Made by a program: the position numbers and the translations under genes. Source: Betaproteobacteria bacterium (GTDB taxonomy: Bacteria; Pseudomonadota; Gammaproteobacteria; Burkholderiales; SG8-39). From it: 64,000 nucleotides of DNA. The notes beneath the pieces were generated by a model that worked only from the letters and a program-made list of their open reading frames with translations, had not been told where the DNA came from and did no database searches. The DNA lies in assembly GCA_016195915.1 (NCBI GenBank), contig JACPYS010000061.1, forward strand, positions 1 to 64,000. The letters run 5' to 3'. Positions 8,379 through 16,664 of this stretch are shown here, piece by piece; the first letter of the stretch is position 1; the number at the start of each line of letters is the position of its first letter.

Positions 8379-8455
8379 TGGCGCGCCCAGAGAGATTCGA
8401 ACTCCCGACCCCTTGGTTCGTAGCCAAGTACTCTATCCAGCTGAGCTATGGGCGC
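8379..8455 (-). tRNA. tRNA-Arg(ACG)
   Basis: A complete 77-base cloverleaf with encoded CCA. The acceptor stem is GCGCCCA paired with TGGGCGC and discriminator G. The D arm begins GCTCAGCTGGATAGAG. The anticodon stem is CTTGG/CCAAG with loop CTACGAA, giving anticodon ACG, and the T-loop is TTCGAAT. ACG is normally edited to ICG to read CGU, CGC and CGA. Its 3' half and downstream flank recur at 5434-5467 and 1978-2014, so this gene has probably served as an integration or recombination target. Confidence 0.97.
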
Positions 8456-8587
8456 GAGGGGCCGGATTATAGCTGAAAAGCATCCCGTTTCCTCTGCCCT
8501 GGGACAACGCAATTCATACCGGCCGCAGACGCGAAACTGTCCACCCCTTTGTTGTGACGCAACGCGCATTGGGCAGATAATCGCCCC

Positions 8588-10051
8588 GTGCCTGAATTCG
8601 ACCTCGTCATCCGCGGCGGCGATGTCGCCACCGAAACTGCCACCTTCCCCTCCGACGTCGGCGTGCGCGACGGCCGCATCGCCGCACTCGCGCCAGGGCT
8701 GACCAAGGGCGAGCGCGAGGTCGATGCGCGCGGCAAGCTGGTTCTCCCCGGCGGCGTGGACAGCCACTGTCACATAGAACAACTTTCCTCAATGGGCGTG
8801 ATGTGCGCCGACGACTTCCATTCGGCCACTGTATCCGCTGCGTTCGGTGGCACCACCACGGTGATCCCGTTCTGCGCCCAACACCGCGGCGACTCGCTCG
8901 TGGAAGTGCTCAAGGATTATTCGTCACGCGCCGCCGCCAAGGCGGTGATCGACTACGGCTTCCACCTGATCATCGCCAATCCCGACGAGCAGACGCTCGC
9001 GACGGACCTTCCCGCGGCGATCGCAAGCGGCATCCGGTCGTTCAAGATTTTCATGACCTACGATCGCATGCGCCTGCACGACGAGCAGATCCTCGACGTG
9101 ATGGCCGCGGCGCGCAGGCACGGCGCGCTGGTGATGGTGCACGCCGAGAACCACGGCATGATCTCCTGGCTGGCCGGGCGCATGGTTAAGCAGGGCAACG
9201 TACTGCCGCGCTATCACGCGATCTGCCACACGCGCGGCTCGGAAGCCGAGGCGATCCAGCGCGTGATCGCGCTCGCGGAACTCGTTGACTGTCCGATCCT
9301 CGTGGTGCACGTCTCCACCCCGGAAGGCATCGAACAGATCCGCCGCGCGCGCGCGCGCGGCGTGAAGGTGTTCGGCGAAACCTGCCCGCAGTACCTGTTC
9401 CTCACGGCGAAGGACATCGACATCGGGATGCAGGGCGCGATGTTCTGCTGCTCTCCTCCGCCGCGCGACGAAGCCGCGCAAGAAGCCTGCTGGCAGGGGC
9501 TCAAGGACGGCGCGTTGCACGTGTATTCCTCAGACCACGCGCCCTACAGGATGGACGCCTCGGGCAAGCTGCCCAAGGGCGAGAAGACGACGTTCAAGGA
9601 AATGGCGAACGGCGTGCCGGGGCTGGAATTGCGCCTGCCGCTATTGTTTTCATTCGGCTACAAGACGGGGCGCCTCACGCTGCAGGAGTTCGTCAATCTG
9701 ACCGCAACGCGACACGCGCAGACCTATGGCTTGTACCCGCAGAAGGGGACCATCGCAGTCGGTTCGGACGCCGATCTCGCAATCTGGGATCCGGAGAAGC
9801 GCGTGCGCGTAACCGCGGAACTGCTGCACGACGCGACGGGCTATACGCCCTACGCGGGCCGGGAACTCACGGGATGGCCGGTGAGCGTCTTCTCGCGCGG
9901 CGAACAGGTGGTCGACGGCGGCAACTTCCTCGGCAAGCCGGGACGCGGGCGATTCCTCCAGCGCGTGCCTTCAGATGCATTGCAACCCGCCGGCCGCTGC
10001 ATTCCCGAAATCTCCCAACTCAAGACCTGGAACACTCCTCTCTCACCATGA
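8588..10051 (+). CDS. hydA: D-hydantoinase / dihydropyrimidinase
   Basis: 487 aa, typical size. Binuclear-metal amidohydrolase: metal ligands His60 and His62 (VDSHCH), carbamylated Lys153 (FKIFMTYD), His185 (VHAEN), His241 (VHVST) and Asp316 (SSDHAP). It opens 5-substituted hydantoins or dihydropyrimidines to N-carbamoyl amino acids. Its stop overlaps the start of an N-carbamoyl-amino-acid hydrolase gene (ATGA), and a hydantoin-type racemase lies in the convergent operon. That context favours hydantoin over pyrimidine breakdown (inference). First gene of a four-gene operon. Confidence 0.93.
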   Translation: MPEFDLVIRGGDVATETATFPSDVGVRDGRIAALAPGLTKGEREVDARGKLVLPGGVDSHCHIEQLSSMGVMCADDFHSATVSAAFGGTTTVIPFCAQHRGDSLVEVLKDYSSRAAAKAVIDYGFHLIIANPDEQTLATDLPAAIASGIRSFKIFMTYDRMRLHDEQILDVMAAARRHGALVMVHAENHGMISWLAGRMVKQGNVLPRYHAICHTRGSEAEAIQRVIALAELVDCPILVVHVSTPEGIEQIRRARARGVKVFGETCPQYLFLTAKDIDIGMQGAMFCCSPPPRDEAAQEACWQGLKDGALHVYSSDHAPYRMDASGKLPKGEKTTFKEMANGVPGLELRLPLLFSFGYKTGRLTLQEFVNLTATRHAQTYGLYPQKGTIAVGSDADLAIWDPEKRVRVTAELLHDATGYTPYAGRELTGWPVSVFSRGEQVVDGGNFLGKPGRGRFLQRVPSDALQPAGRCIPEISQLKTWNTPLSP

Positions 10052-10992
10052 GCCGACACCTCAAGATCGCCGCCGCCCAGCTCGGGCCCCTGCACCGCTC
10101 CGACACCCGCGCCGCCGCGGTCAAGCGCCTCGTGGCGCTGTTGCGCGAAGCGAATGCGGGCGGCGCGAAATTCGTCGTTTTTCCCGAACTCGCCTTCACC
10201 ACCTTCTTTCCGCGCTGGTGGATGGAAGACCAGTCGGAAGTCGATGCGCGCTATTTCGAGCGCAGGATGCCCTCGCCGGAGACGCAGCCGCTGTTCGACG
10301 AAGCGAAGAAGCTCGGCATCGGTTTCTACATCGGCTACGGCGAACTCGACGAGGAACAGGGCCGCATACGCCGATTCAATTCCGCGATCCTGGTCACGCC
10401 GGAGGGAAACATCGCGGGCAAATACCGCAAGGTGCATCTGCCGGGTCATGCCGATCACAAACCGCACGCAGCGTTCCAGCACCTGGAGAAGAAATACTTC
10501 GAAGTCGGCAATCTGGGCTTCCGCACGTTTCGCTTCATGGACACGATCACCGGCATGCTGATCTGCAACGACCGGCGCTGGCCGGAGGCCTTTCGCGTAC
10601 TGGGACTGCAGGGCGCGGAGATCGTGACGCTCGGCTTCAACACGCCTACGGAAAACCTGCACTACCCGGAGCCCCCGGCATTGCGCGTGCACCACCACCT
10701 CATCATGGCGCAGTCGATGGCGTTCCAGAACGCGATCTGGCTGGTGGAGACGGCCAAGTGCGGCGCCGAAGACGGCTTTCGCATGTTCGGCCATTCGGTG
10801 ATCGTCGCGCCCACCGGGGAAATCGCCGCGAAGACCGTGTCCGAGGACGACGAGGTGATCGTGCACAACGCGGACCTCGGCCTGGGAGAGAACCTGAGGA
10901 AGACGATGTTCAACCTCGCAGCACACCGCCGGCCCGAGCACTACAAGCTGATCGTCGAGCGCATCGGCGTCGAAGTCACCCCATCGAACTGA
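10048..10992 (+). CDS. N-carbamoyl-D-amino-acid hydrolase (nitrilase superfamily)
   Basis: 314 aa from the ATG at 10048, which overlaps the hydantoinase stop; the open frame extends upstream but only as an overlap. The catalytic triad is visible: Glu47 (FPELAF), Lys128 (YRKVHLPG) and Cys173 (LICNDRRWPEA). The sequence VHLPGHADHKP and the strongly conserved NDRRWPE are typical of D-carbamoylases. It hydrolyses N-carbamoyl-D-amino acid to D-amino acid, ammonia and CO2, taking the hydantoinase product directly. Length matches known D-carbamoylases. Confidence 0.93.
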   Translation: MSRHLKIAAAQLGPLHRSDTRAAAVKRLVALLREANAGGAKFVVFPELAFTTFFPRWWMEDQSEVDARYFERRMPSPETQPLFDEAKKLGIGFYIGYGELDEEQGRIRRFNSAILVTPEGNIAGKYRKVHLPGHADHKPHAAFQHLEKKYFEVGNLGFRTFRFMDTITGMLICNDRRWPEAFRVLGLQGAEIVTLGFNTPTENLHYPEPPALRVHHHLIMAQSMAFQNAIWLVETAKCGAEDGFRMFGHSVIVAPTGEIAAKTVSEDDEVIVHNADLGLGENLRKTMFNLAAHRRPEHYKLIVERIGVEVTPSN

Positions 10993-11005
10993 AGGAGAAG
11001 AGACC

Positions 11006-11296
11006 GTGAGCCTCGTACTGACAGTGAAGATCCGCATCAAGCCCGAAAATCTCGAAGCGTTCATGCGCGAAGTCACGGCGAACGCCCTCGCCGCGCGCGC
11101 CGAACCCGGTTGCAGGCAGTTCGAGGTGCTGGTGGACCCGCAGGACCCGACGAACCTGATGTTGTTCGAGGTGTACGACGACGAAGCGGCGTTCCAGGCG
11201 CACCAGGAGCGCGCGGCGTTCAAGCACTACATGGAACACGCAGTACCGCTGCTCGCTTCGCGCGAACGCCAGTTCTACCGCCGCGCAGTCGCTTGA
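11006..11296 (+). CDS. Antibiotic biosynthesis monooxygenase (ABM) domain protein
   Basis: 96 aa, GTG start at 11006 with AAGGAG upstream. A single ABM ferredoxin-like domain: VKIRIKPENLEAF, then EPGCRQFEVLVDP and FEVYDDEAAFQAHQ, ending near HYMEHAVP. Such dimeric proteins are cofactor-free monooxygenases acting on quinols, or small-molecule binders. It lies 13 bases after the carbamoylase and shares TGATG with the next gene, so it belongs to the hydantoin operon. Substrate unknown. Confidence 0.88.
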   Translation: MSLVLTVKIRIKPENLEAFMREVTANALAARAEPGCRQFEVLVDPQDPTNLMLFEVYDDEAAFQAHQERAAFKHYMEHAVPLLASRERQFYRRAVA

Positions 11297-11904
11297 TGGA
11301 ACTCGAACTCGCGGCGCTGCCGCCGCTCGAGCGCTACAAGCTCCTGATCGGCCTCGTCATCCCGCGGCCGATCGCGTGGATCTCGACGCGCAGTGCGAAC
11401 GGCGTGGCGAACTGCGCGCCGTTTTCGTTCTTCAACGTATTCTCGGAAGACCCGCCGCTGTGCGTGATCGGCATCAATCCGCGTTCCGATGGCACGCTCA
11501 AGCATACGCTGAAGAACATCCGGCGCACCGGCGAGTTCGTCGTCAACCTCGTAGACGAGGCGACCGCCAACGCGATGCACATCTCGAGCTACGAATTCAC
11601 CGAGGAAGAGAGCGAGTTCGAAAAAACCGGCCTGACCACCGCGCCCGCCGCGCTGGTCAGCCATCCGCGCATCGCCGAGGCCGCGGCGAGCCTCGAGTGC
11701 AGGGTGTTCCGCCGCATCGAGGTGAGCGCGACGCGCGAACTGGTGCTCGGTGAGATCCTGCTGGTGCATGCGCGCGAGGGCATCATCGACGCACAGACCA
11801 AGCGGATTTCCGAGCAGCACTACCGGCCCATCGGGCGGCTGTTCGCCAACCGCTACTGCACCACGCGCCAGCGTTTCAATCTGCCGGGCGAATTGCCGGT
11901 CTGA
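11296..11904 (+). CDS. Flavin reductase family protein (FMN-binding split barrel)
   Basis: 202 aa from the ATG at 11296 that overlaps the preceding stop by one base; a longer frame exists but runs through the upstream gene. Features of the family: IPRPIAWISTRSANGVANCAPFSFFNVFS at residues about 23-51, split here by its FMN-contacting Ser/Asn positions, and GEFVVNLVDEATANAMHISS. Probably binds FMN and supplies reduced flavin or acts as an oxidoreductase. Last gene of the hydantoin operon, convergent with the chromate-transporter genes 13 bases away. Confidence 0.88.
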   Translation: MELELAALPPLERYKLLIGLVIPRPIAWISTRSANGVANCAPFSFFNVFSEDPPLCVIGINPRSDGTLKHTLKNIRRTGEFVVNLVDEATANAMHISSYEFTEEESEFEKTGLTTAPAALVSHPRIAEAAASLECRVFRRIEVSATRELVLGEILLVHAREGIIDAQTKRISEQHYRPIGRLFANRYCTTRQRFNLPGELPV

Positions 11905-11917
11905 GGCGCGGCGCTGC

Positions 11918-12430
11918 TCATCCCAGCAGCACTGCCCCCAGCACGCCGCCCGCGGCAAGAAACCACAGCGGATTGAGCCGGGTGGTCGCAACCGCGACAC
12001 TGCTCGCAGCGGCAATCACGACGTAACGCCAGTCAAGGCCCACCGGCGTGGCGAGCACATAGCCGCCAGAGAGAGCCAGAGCGACCGTCATCGGCAACAG
12101 CGCGCGTTTGGTCATCTTGACCCAGGGCGCGTCGCGGAATTTCTCCCACAGGGCGCCGACCCAGTACGCAATCAAGGCGGCCGGCAGGCAGAACGAGGCG
12201 AGAGCGACCAGCGCGCCGCCGAAACCCGCCATCTTCCAGCCGATCAGGCTCATGAACAGGATGTTCGGTCCGGGCGCGGCCTGCGAAACGGCGAACAGCT
12301 GGGTGAACTCAGCCGGCGCGACCCATCCTTTCACGTCGACCACGATGCGCTGCATCTCCGGCAGGACCGAGCTGATCCCGCCGAACGAAATCAGCGAGAG
12401 CATCGAGAAATACAGAGCCAGCTCGAGCAT
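11918..12430 (-). CDS. chrA: Short chromate transporter subunit (C-terminal-type CHR half)
   Basis: 170 aa from the ATG at 12430. Four to six membrane helices and the CHR motifs FGGISSVLPEMQ and AVSQAAPGPNILFMSLIGWKMAG. It starts four bases after the stop of a second short CHR protein. Paired short-chain CHR proteins form a hetero-oligomer that exports chromate by proton exchange, replacing the fused two-domain ChrA. The real substrate may be another anion, since no chromate regulator is nearby. Confidence 0.88.
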   Translation of the reverse strand: MLELALYFSMLSLISFGGISSVLPEMQRIVVDVKGWVAPAEFTQLFAVSQAAPGPNILFMSLIGWKMAGFGGALVALASFCLPAALIAYWVGALWEKFRDAPWVKMTKRALLPMTVALALSGGYVLATPVGLDWRYVVIAAASSVAVATTRLNPLWFLAAGGVLGAVLLG

Positions 12431-12434
12431 GCGC

Positions 12435-12980
12435 CTACACCCAGCCGCGCCGCGCCGCGAACAATGCCAGCGGCACCAGGACCGGCAGCACGAACAGCAT
12501 GGAGACCCTCGCCACGCCGACTGCTGCGAAGCACCCCGCAACCAGCACCAGCGCGGCCGGCCGGCGCGCGGCCGGCCGGCACAACCTGAACGCAGTCCCG
12601 ATGAACAGCCCTGCGCCTGCGGTGCCCACTCCAGTCACCACCGCCCTCACCATCGGTTGCGACACCCAGTCGGAATACAGCGACGCAAGCATCAGCACCC
12701 AGACGAAAGGCAGCGCGAACAGGCCAAGGAATGCCGTCACCGAACCCGCGAGGCCGAACCAGCGCCGCCCGAGCACCACTGCGCAATTGCCGATATTGGG
12801 CCCGGGGAGGAACTGGCACAGCGCGAGCACCTCGGCGAAATCCTCGGGCGTCAGCCAGCGGCGTTCCTCGACCATCACGCGGTGCGCCCAGGGGAGCACG
12901 CCGCCGAAAGCGCGCGCGCCGATCGACAGAAACCCGAGGAACAACTCGCCGAGCGTGCGCGGCGGCGCCGGTGCGCTCAA
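12435..12980 (-). CDS. chrA: Short chromate transporter subunit (N-terminal-type CHR half)
   Basis: 181 aa with the CHR signature: SIGARAFGGVLPW, RRWLTPEDFAEVLALCQFLPGPN and helices to the C-terminus. It overlaps the start of the upstream racemase end by four bases and is followed after four bases by its partner half. This places an anion-exporter pair at the end of the amino-acid ABC/racemase operon, an unusual neighbourhood for chromate resistance. Confidence 0.88.
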   Translation of the reverse strand: MSAPAPPRTLGELFLGFLSIGARAFGGVLPWAHRVMVEERRWLTPEDFAEVLALCQFLPGPNIGNCAVVLGRRWFGLAGSVTAFLGLFALPFVWVLMLASLYSDWVSQPMVRAVVTGVGTAGAGLFIGTAFRLCRPAARRPAALVLVAGCFAAVGVARVSMLFVLPVLVPLALFAARRGWV

Positions 12981-13642
12981 GCCGTTCCCCAGCCGAGGCG
13001 CACGCGCCCGATGGCCATCGTCACCGCGGCCTGCGTAGGCTCCACCACCGGGATGCCGATGTCATCCTGCAAGGGCTTGCGATAGCGCGCCATGCCCGCG
13101 CAACCCATCACCAGGACGTCGGCACCGTGCACATCGCGCAGCGCCCTGCCCGCCTCGACCATGCGGCCGAAGGTCTTGTGCTCATCCGAGAGTTCGGTAA
13201 CGGCCAGGCCCACGGGAAGCTCACCCGCCATGCGCTCCAGGACACCGAGCGCGCCCACGTAGCGCAGGTGCCGCGCGATCGAGCGCTGCAGGATCGCGAT
13301 CACGCCAAACCTTTGTCCCAGCGTAAGCGCGGTTAGGATGCCGCACTCCGAGATGCCGAGCACCGGCTTTTTCGTCACCTCGCGCACCGAGTGCAGGCCG
13401 GGATCGCTGTAGCAGGCGATGACGAACGCGGAATATTCGGATTCGCATCCGCGCACGAGCGCGACGAGCGGCGCGACCACGCCGTCGACGTGCTGCTGTG
13501 TCTCGATGCCGGGCGGGCCTTCGCTGAGCGTGACGCAGTCGATGGCCGGGCCGCCCGCCATGCGCAAGGGGACCATTGCCTCGTCGATGCCGCGTGTGAC
13601 GGCCTCGGTCGAGTTGGGATTGATGACGAGGATCTTTTCCAT
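12977..13642 (-). CDS. Asp/Glu/hydantoin racemase
   Basis: 221 aa from the ATG at 13642, which overlaps the permease stop (TGATG). Family hallmarks: ILVINPNST at the N-terminus, the first catalytic cysteine Cys77 in FVIACYSDPGL and the second Cys181 in VLVMGCAGMARY. These enzymes racemise hydantoins or allantoin, or aspartate/glutamate, by a two-cysteine mechanism. Next to a hydantoinase and a D-carbamoylase the likely role is racemising 5-substituted hydantoins so both isomers are used (inference). Co-transcribed with an amino-acid-type ABC transporter. Confidence 0.88.
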   Translation of the reverse strand: MEKILVINPNSTEAVTRGIDEAMVPLRMAGGPAIDCVTLSEGPPGIETQQHVDGVVAPLVALVRGCESEYSAFVIACYSDPGLHSVREVTKKPVLGISECGILTALTLGQRFGVIAILQRSIARHLRYVGALGVLERMAGELPVGLAVTELSDEHKTFGRMVEAGRALRDVHGADVLVMGCAGMARYRKPLQDDIGIPVVEPTQAAVTMAIGRVRLGWGTA

Positions 13643-14313
13643 CAGTGCAGGGCGATCTGTTTGTGCTCGAAACGGGAAAGCAGCCGCACCACCGGCCACA
13701 GGCATGCCAGGTAGATGATACCTGCGGCGATGATGGGCGTGGCGTTGTACGTGAGAGACTGCGCCTGGCGCGCGGCGTAGAGCAACTCGGGCAGCGCCAC
13801 CACGCTCGCGATCGAGGTGAGCTTCACCACTTCCAGCGTGTTGCTGATGAGATCGGGCGTGACGTTGCGCACTGCCTGCGGCAGGATCACGTGCGTCATC
13901 GTCTGCGTCACGCCCAGCCCGGTCGAGCGCGCCGCCTCGAACTGGCCGCGGGCCACGGACTCGATTCCCGCGCGGAACACTTCCCCGTAGTAGCTGGAGG
14001 TATTGAGCAGGAACGCGAGCGCCACCGCGCCGAAAGCGCCGAGATCGATCCCCAGGAACGGCAGGCCGAAGGCGATGAACATCAGCAGCACCAGCGGCGG
14101 GAAGGCGCGGAACAGATCCACCCACGCAATGACCGTCCAGCGCAGCGCGCGATTGCGCACGGTGGAGAGCAACGCCACCGCCAGCCCGCCGGCGAGACCC
14201 AGCGGCACCACCACCACGGTGAGCATTACCGTCATCCAAAAGCCGGCGAGCAGGATCGGCCAGGCCTGCGCCAGGATCTGCGCGTTGAAGAAATTGGCGA
14301 TCAACGCTTCCAT
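13642..14313 (-). CDS. Polar-amino-acid ABC transporter permease (HisM/GlnP type), second copy
   Basis: 223 aa from the ATG at 14313. It has five predicted helices and the EAA-loop signature GQFEAARSTGLGVTQTMTHVILPQAVRNVTP. It overlaps the first permease by 13 bases and the racemase by a shared TGATG. The two permeases probably form the heterodimeric channel of a PAAT-family importer with the ATPase and receptor encoded upstream. Confidence 0.92.
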   Translation of the reverse strand: MEALIANFFNAQILAQAWPILLAGFWMTVMLTVVVVPLGLAGGLAVALLSTVRNRALRWTVIAWVDLFRAFPPLVLLMFIAFGLPFLGIDLGAFGAVALAFLLNTSSYYGEVFRAGIESVARGQFEAARSTGLGVTQTMTHVILPQAVRNVTPDLISNTLEVVKLTSIASVVALPELLYAARQAQSLTYNATPIIAAGIIYLACLWPVVRLLSRFEHKQIALH

Positions 14314-14975
14314 GCGAACCGGGTTTCCACCCAGCGGCCGAACCAGACCACCGGCACGAACAGCACGAGATAGGCGAGCGCGCCCAGCGTGAGCGGGGAA
14401 GGATTGTAGGAAAACGAATAGCCGCTTTGCGCCTGGTAGAGAATTTCCCCTACCGCCACGACTGCACCCAGCGCGGTGCCCTTGGTGATGGCGATGGTGC
14501 GGTTGGTGAGCGGCGGAATGGTGATGCGCACGGCCTGCGGCAGCACCACGTAGCGCAGCGTGGCGAGGAAACCCAGGCCGGTAGAGCGCGCCGCCTCCCA
14601 CTGCCCTTTCGGAACGGCGAGGATGCCGGCCCAGAAGATTTCCTCGGCGAACGCGGCGAGCACCAGCGCGAGCGCGAGCCAGGTGGCGACGAACGCCGAC
14701 ATGCGCACACCCACGTTGGGCAACGCGAAGTAGAAAGCGATGATGATCACCAGCGGCTGCAGCGCGCGCAGCATGTCCACCGCGATCACGATGAAGAAAT
14801 TCAGCAGCCTGACGCGGAAAGCGCGCACCACCGCCAACACCAATCCTGTGGTGAGCCCCGCGGCGACCACCGCGACGGCAAGCTGCACGGTGACGAAAAA
14901 ACCTTCGATGATCTTCGGCAGGTACTGCTGCATCACCTCGAGGTTGAAAAACGTATCGGCGAAGCGTGCGAACAT
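14301..14975 (-). CDS. Polar-amino-acid ABC transporter permease (HisM/GlnP type), first copy
   Basis: 224 aa, several membrane helices, EAA-loop GQWEAARSTGLGFLATLRYVVLPQAVRIT near residue 130-158. It starts two bases after the ATPase stop. Homologous to the next gene, as usual for PAAT importers with two permease genes. Inner-membrane channel for an amino-acid-like solute, possibly hydantoins or carbamoyl amino acids given the neighbours (inference). Confidence 0.92.
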   Translation of the reverse strand: MFARFADTFFNLEVMQQYLPKIIEGFFVTVQLAVAVVAAGLTTGLVLAVVRAFRVRLLNFFIVIAVDMLRALQPLVIIIAFYFALPNVGVRMSAFVATWLALALVLAAFAEEIFWAGILAVPKGQWEAARSTGLGFLATLRYVVLPQAVRITIPPLTNRTIAITKGTALGAVVAVGEILYQAQSGYSFSYNPSPLTLGALAYLVLFVPVVWFGRWVETRFAWKR

Positions 14976-14977
14976 CC

Positions 14978-15721
14978 CTAGTGCTCGATGCTGGCGAGAA
15001 AATCACGGATGCGCGGATGATCCGGCGCGTTGAACAGTTTTTCGGGCAGTCCCTGCTCGAGGATCGCGCCGTGGTCCATGAAAATCACCCGGTCGGCCGC
15101 GCTGCGGGCAAAGCGCATTTCGTGGCTCACCACCACCATCGTCATGCCCGACTCGCGCAGTTCGCGCATCACGTTGAGCACGCTGCCGACCAGTTCCGGG
15201 TCAAGCGCGCTGGTCGGCTCGTCGAACAGCAGGATCGCGGGTTCGAGCGCGAGCGCGCGCGCGATCGCCACCCTTTGCTGCTGCCCGCCTGAGAGTTCAT
15301 TGGGATAGGCTGCCGCCTTCTCCGCCAGGCCCACCCGCGCCAGCGCGCCGCGTCCGATCGTTTCGGCTACCGCGCGCGTCTTGCCCTCGACCTTGCGCAG
15401 CGCGAGCGTGACGTTGCCGAGCGCGTCGAGATGCGGATAGAGGTTGAACTGCTGGAACACCATGCCGATGCGCCGGCGCACCGCATTGATGTTGACGCCG
15501 GGTGCCATGATATCGACGCCCTCGACGCGGATCGAACCCGAGCCGGGTTCCTCGAGCCGGTTGCAGCAGCGCAGCAGCGTCGACTTGCCCGAGCCCGACG
15601 GGCCGATGACGAATACCAGTTCCCTGGGCCGTACGTCCAGATCGACGCCCTTCAACACCTCCAGGGCGCCGAAGGACTTGTGCAGCCCCCTGACCGAAAG
15701 TATCGGCTTGCTGTCGTTCAA
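14978..15721 (-). CDS. Polar-amino-acid ABC transporter ATP-binding protein (GlnQ type)
   Basis: 247 aa. Walker A GPSGSGKST near residue 37, Q-loop FQQFNLYPHL, signature LSGGQQQRVAIARAL, Walker B ILLFDEPTSALDPE and H-loop VVSHEM are all intact. It energises the two permeases downstream. The start is four bases after the receptor gene stop, so receptor, ATPase and permeases form one operon. Confidence 0.95.
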   Translation of the reverse strand: MNDSKPILSVRGLHKSFGALEVLKGVDLDVRPRELVFVIGPSGSGKSTLLRCCNRLEEPGSGSIRVEGVDIMAPGVNINAVRRRIGMVFQQFNLYPHLDALGNVTLALRKVEGKTRAVAETIGRGALARVGLAEKAAAYPNELSGGQQQRVAIARALALEPAILLFDEPTSALDPELVGSVLNVMRELRESGMTMVVVSHEMRFARSAADRVIFMDHGAILEQGLPEKLFNAPDHPRIRDFLASIEH

Positions 15722-15725
15722 CCGC

Positions 15726-16613
15726 TTATTTGCAGCTCGGCTTGTGCGCTTTCGGGTCGTGGCCGGCCATCCCGGGCACGCCGTAGCCCGGGTACACGGT
15801 CAGCGGCGCTGAGCCGGCCGCTGGTTTGAAGCCGAACCATTTTTCGTGCAGCTTTGCGATGGTGCCTTCCATCTTCAGGCATTCGATCGCCTCGTCCACG
15901 GCGTTCCTCGTCTGGGCGTCGTCCTTGCGGAACACCGCGGCCCACACCAGGCCTTCGTCTACCGTAAGGCTCGCCAGCTTGAGCTGACCGGTGGTCTTCA
16001 ACACCGCGTAGGCCGCGACCGTATTGCCCGACATGTGCACGTCGGCCCGGCCCGAGATGAGCGCCTGCACCGCATCGGCGTTGGTGCCGAAGGACTCCAC
16101 CTTGAAGCCGTGCTTGGCGGCGTTTTCCTGCGCCCATTTGTCGTAGGCCGAACCCTTGTTGAGCGAAATGGTCTTGCCCTTGAGGTCCGCGAGCGTCTTC
16201 ACGTCGGGCTTGCCCGCGGGCACGACGAAGGCGTAGAAGGTGTTGAGGTAGCCCTCGGTGAAAAGAAGGTTCTGCGCGCGCTCGGGCGTCACCGTGGTCG
16301 GTGCGCCGACGAAACTGATCTTGCCGGCGTTCATCGCCGGGATCAGGCCGGAGAACTCGCCCGCGAAAATCTCGATCTTGCGGCCCATTTTAATGGCGAT
16401 CTGGTTGATCAGGTCGACGTTGAACCCTTCCACTCCACCGCCCATCTTTGGCATCGCGTGCGGCGCGAACGTGCCGTCCACACCGGCGATGAGCGGCTTG
16501 TCCTGCGCGCCCGCGGACACAATCGATCCGAGCGTGAACGCGAGCGCGAAAATCGGCGCTGCGGCGGCATGAAAGTACGGGCGAATACTCAACCCCGAAA
16601 ATCCGGTCGTCAT
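15726..16613 (-). CDS. Periplasmic amino-acid-type substrate-binding protein (SBP family 3)
   Basis: 295 aa. Signal peptide over residues about 1-36 (ends VSAGAQ). Family-3 motifs are visible: GFNVDLINQIAIKMGRK, GKISFVGAPTTVTPERAQ and the hinge region LADLKGKTISLNKGS. It binds a polar amino acid or a related compound in the periplasm for the ABC importer. First gene of the operon that ends with the racemase and the CHR pair. A possible second start lies within the first residues; the one given includes the full leader. Confidence 0.92.
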   Translation of the reverse strand: MTTGFSGLSIRPYFHAAAAPIFALAFTLGSIVSAGAQDKPLIAGVDGTFAPHAMPKMGGGVEGFNVDLINQIAIKMGRKIEIFAGEFSGLIPAMNAGKISFVGAPTTVTPERAQNLLFTEGYLNTFYAFVVPAGKPDVKTLADLKGKTISLNKGSAYDKWAQENAAKHGFKVESFGTNADAVQALISGRADVHMSGNTVAAYAVLKTTGQLKLASLTVDEGLVWAAVFRKDDAQTRNAVDEAIECLKMEGTIAKLHEKWFGFKPAAGSAPLTVYPGYGVPGMAGHDPKAHKPSCK

Positions 16614-16664
16614 GGTCTGCTCCCCTGGTTTTGCGTTGCACTCTGCAATGCTTGCGCCCGCATC

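Noticed and set aside
9301-9365. CG-rich alternating run (GCGCGCGCG) inside the hydantoinase gene as possible Z-DNA or slippage site
   Set aside because: It is simply Arg-Ala-Arg codons inside an intact, conserved gene; no frame problem.
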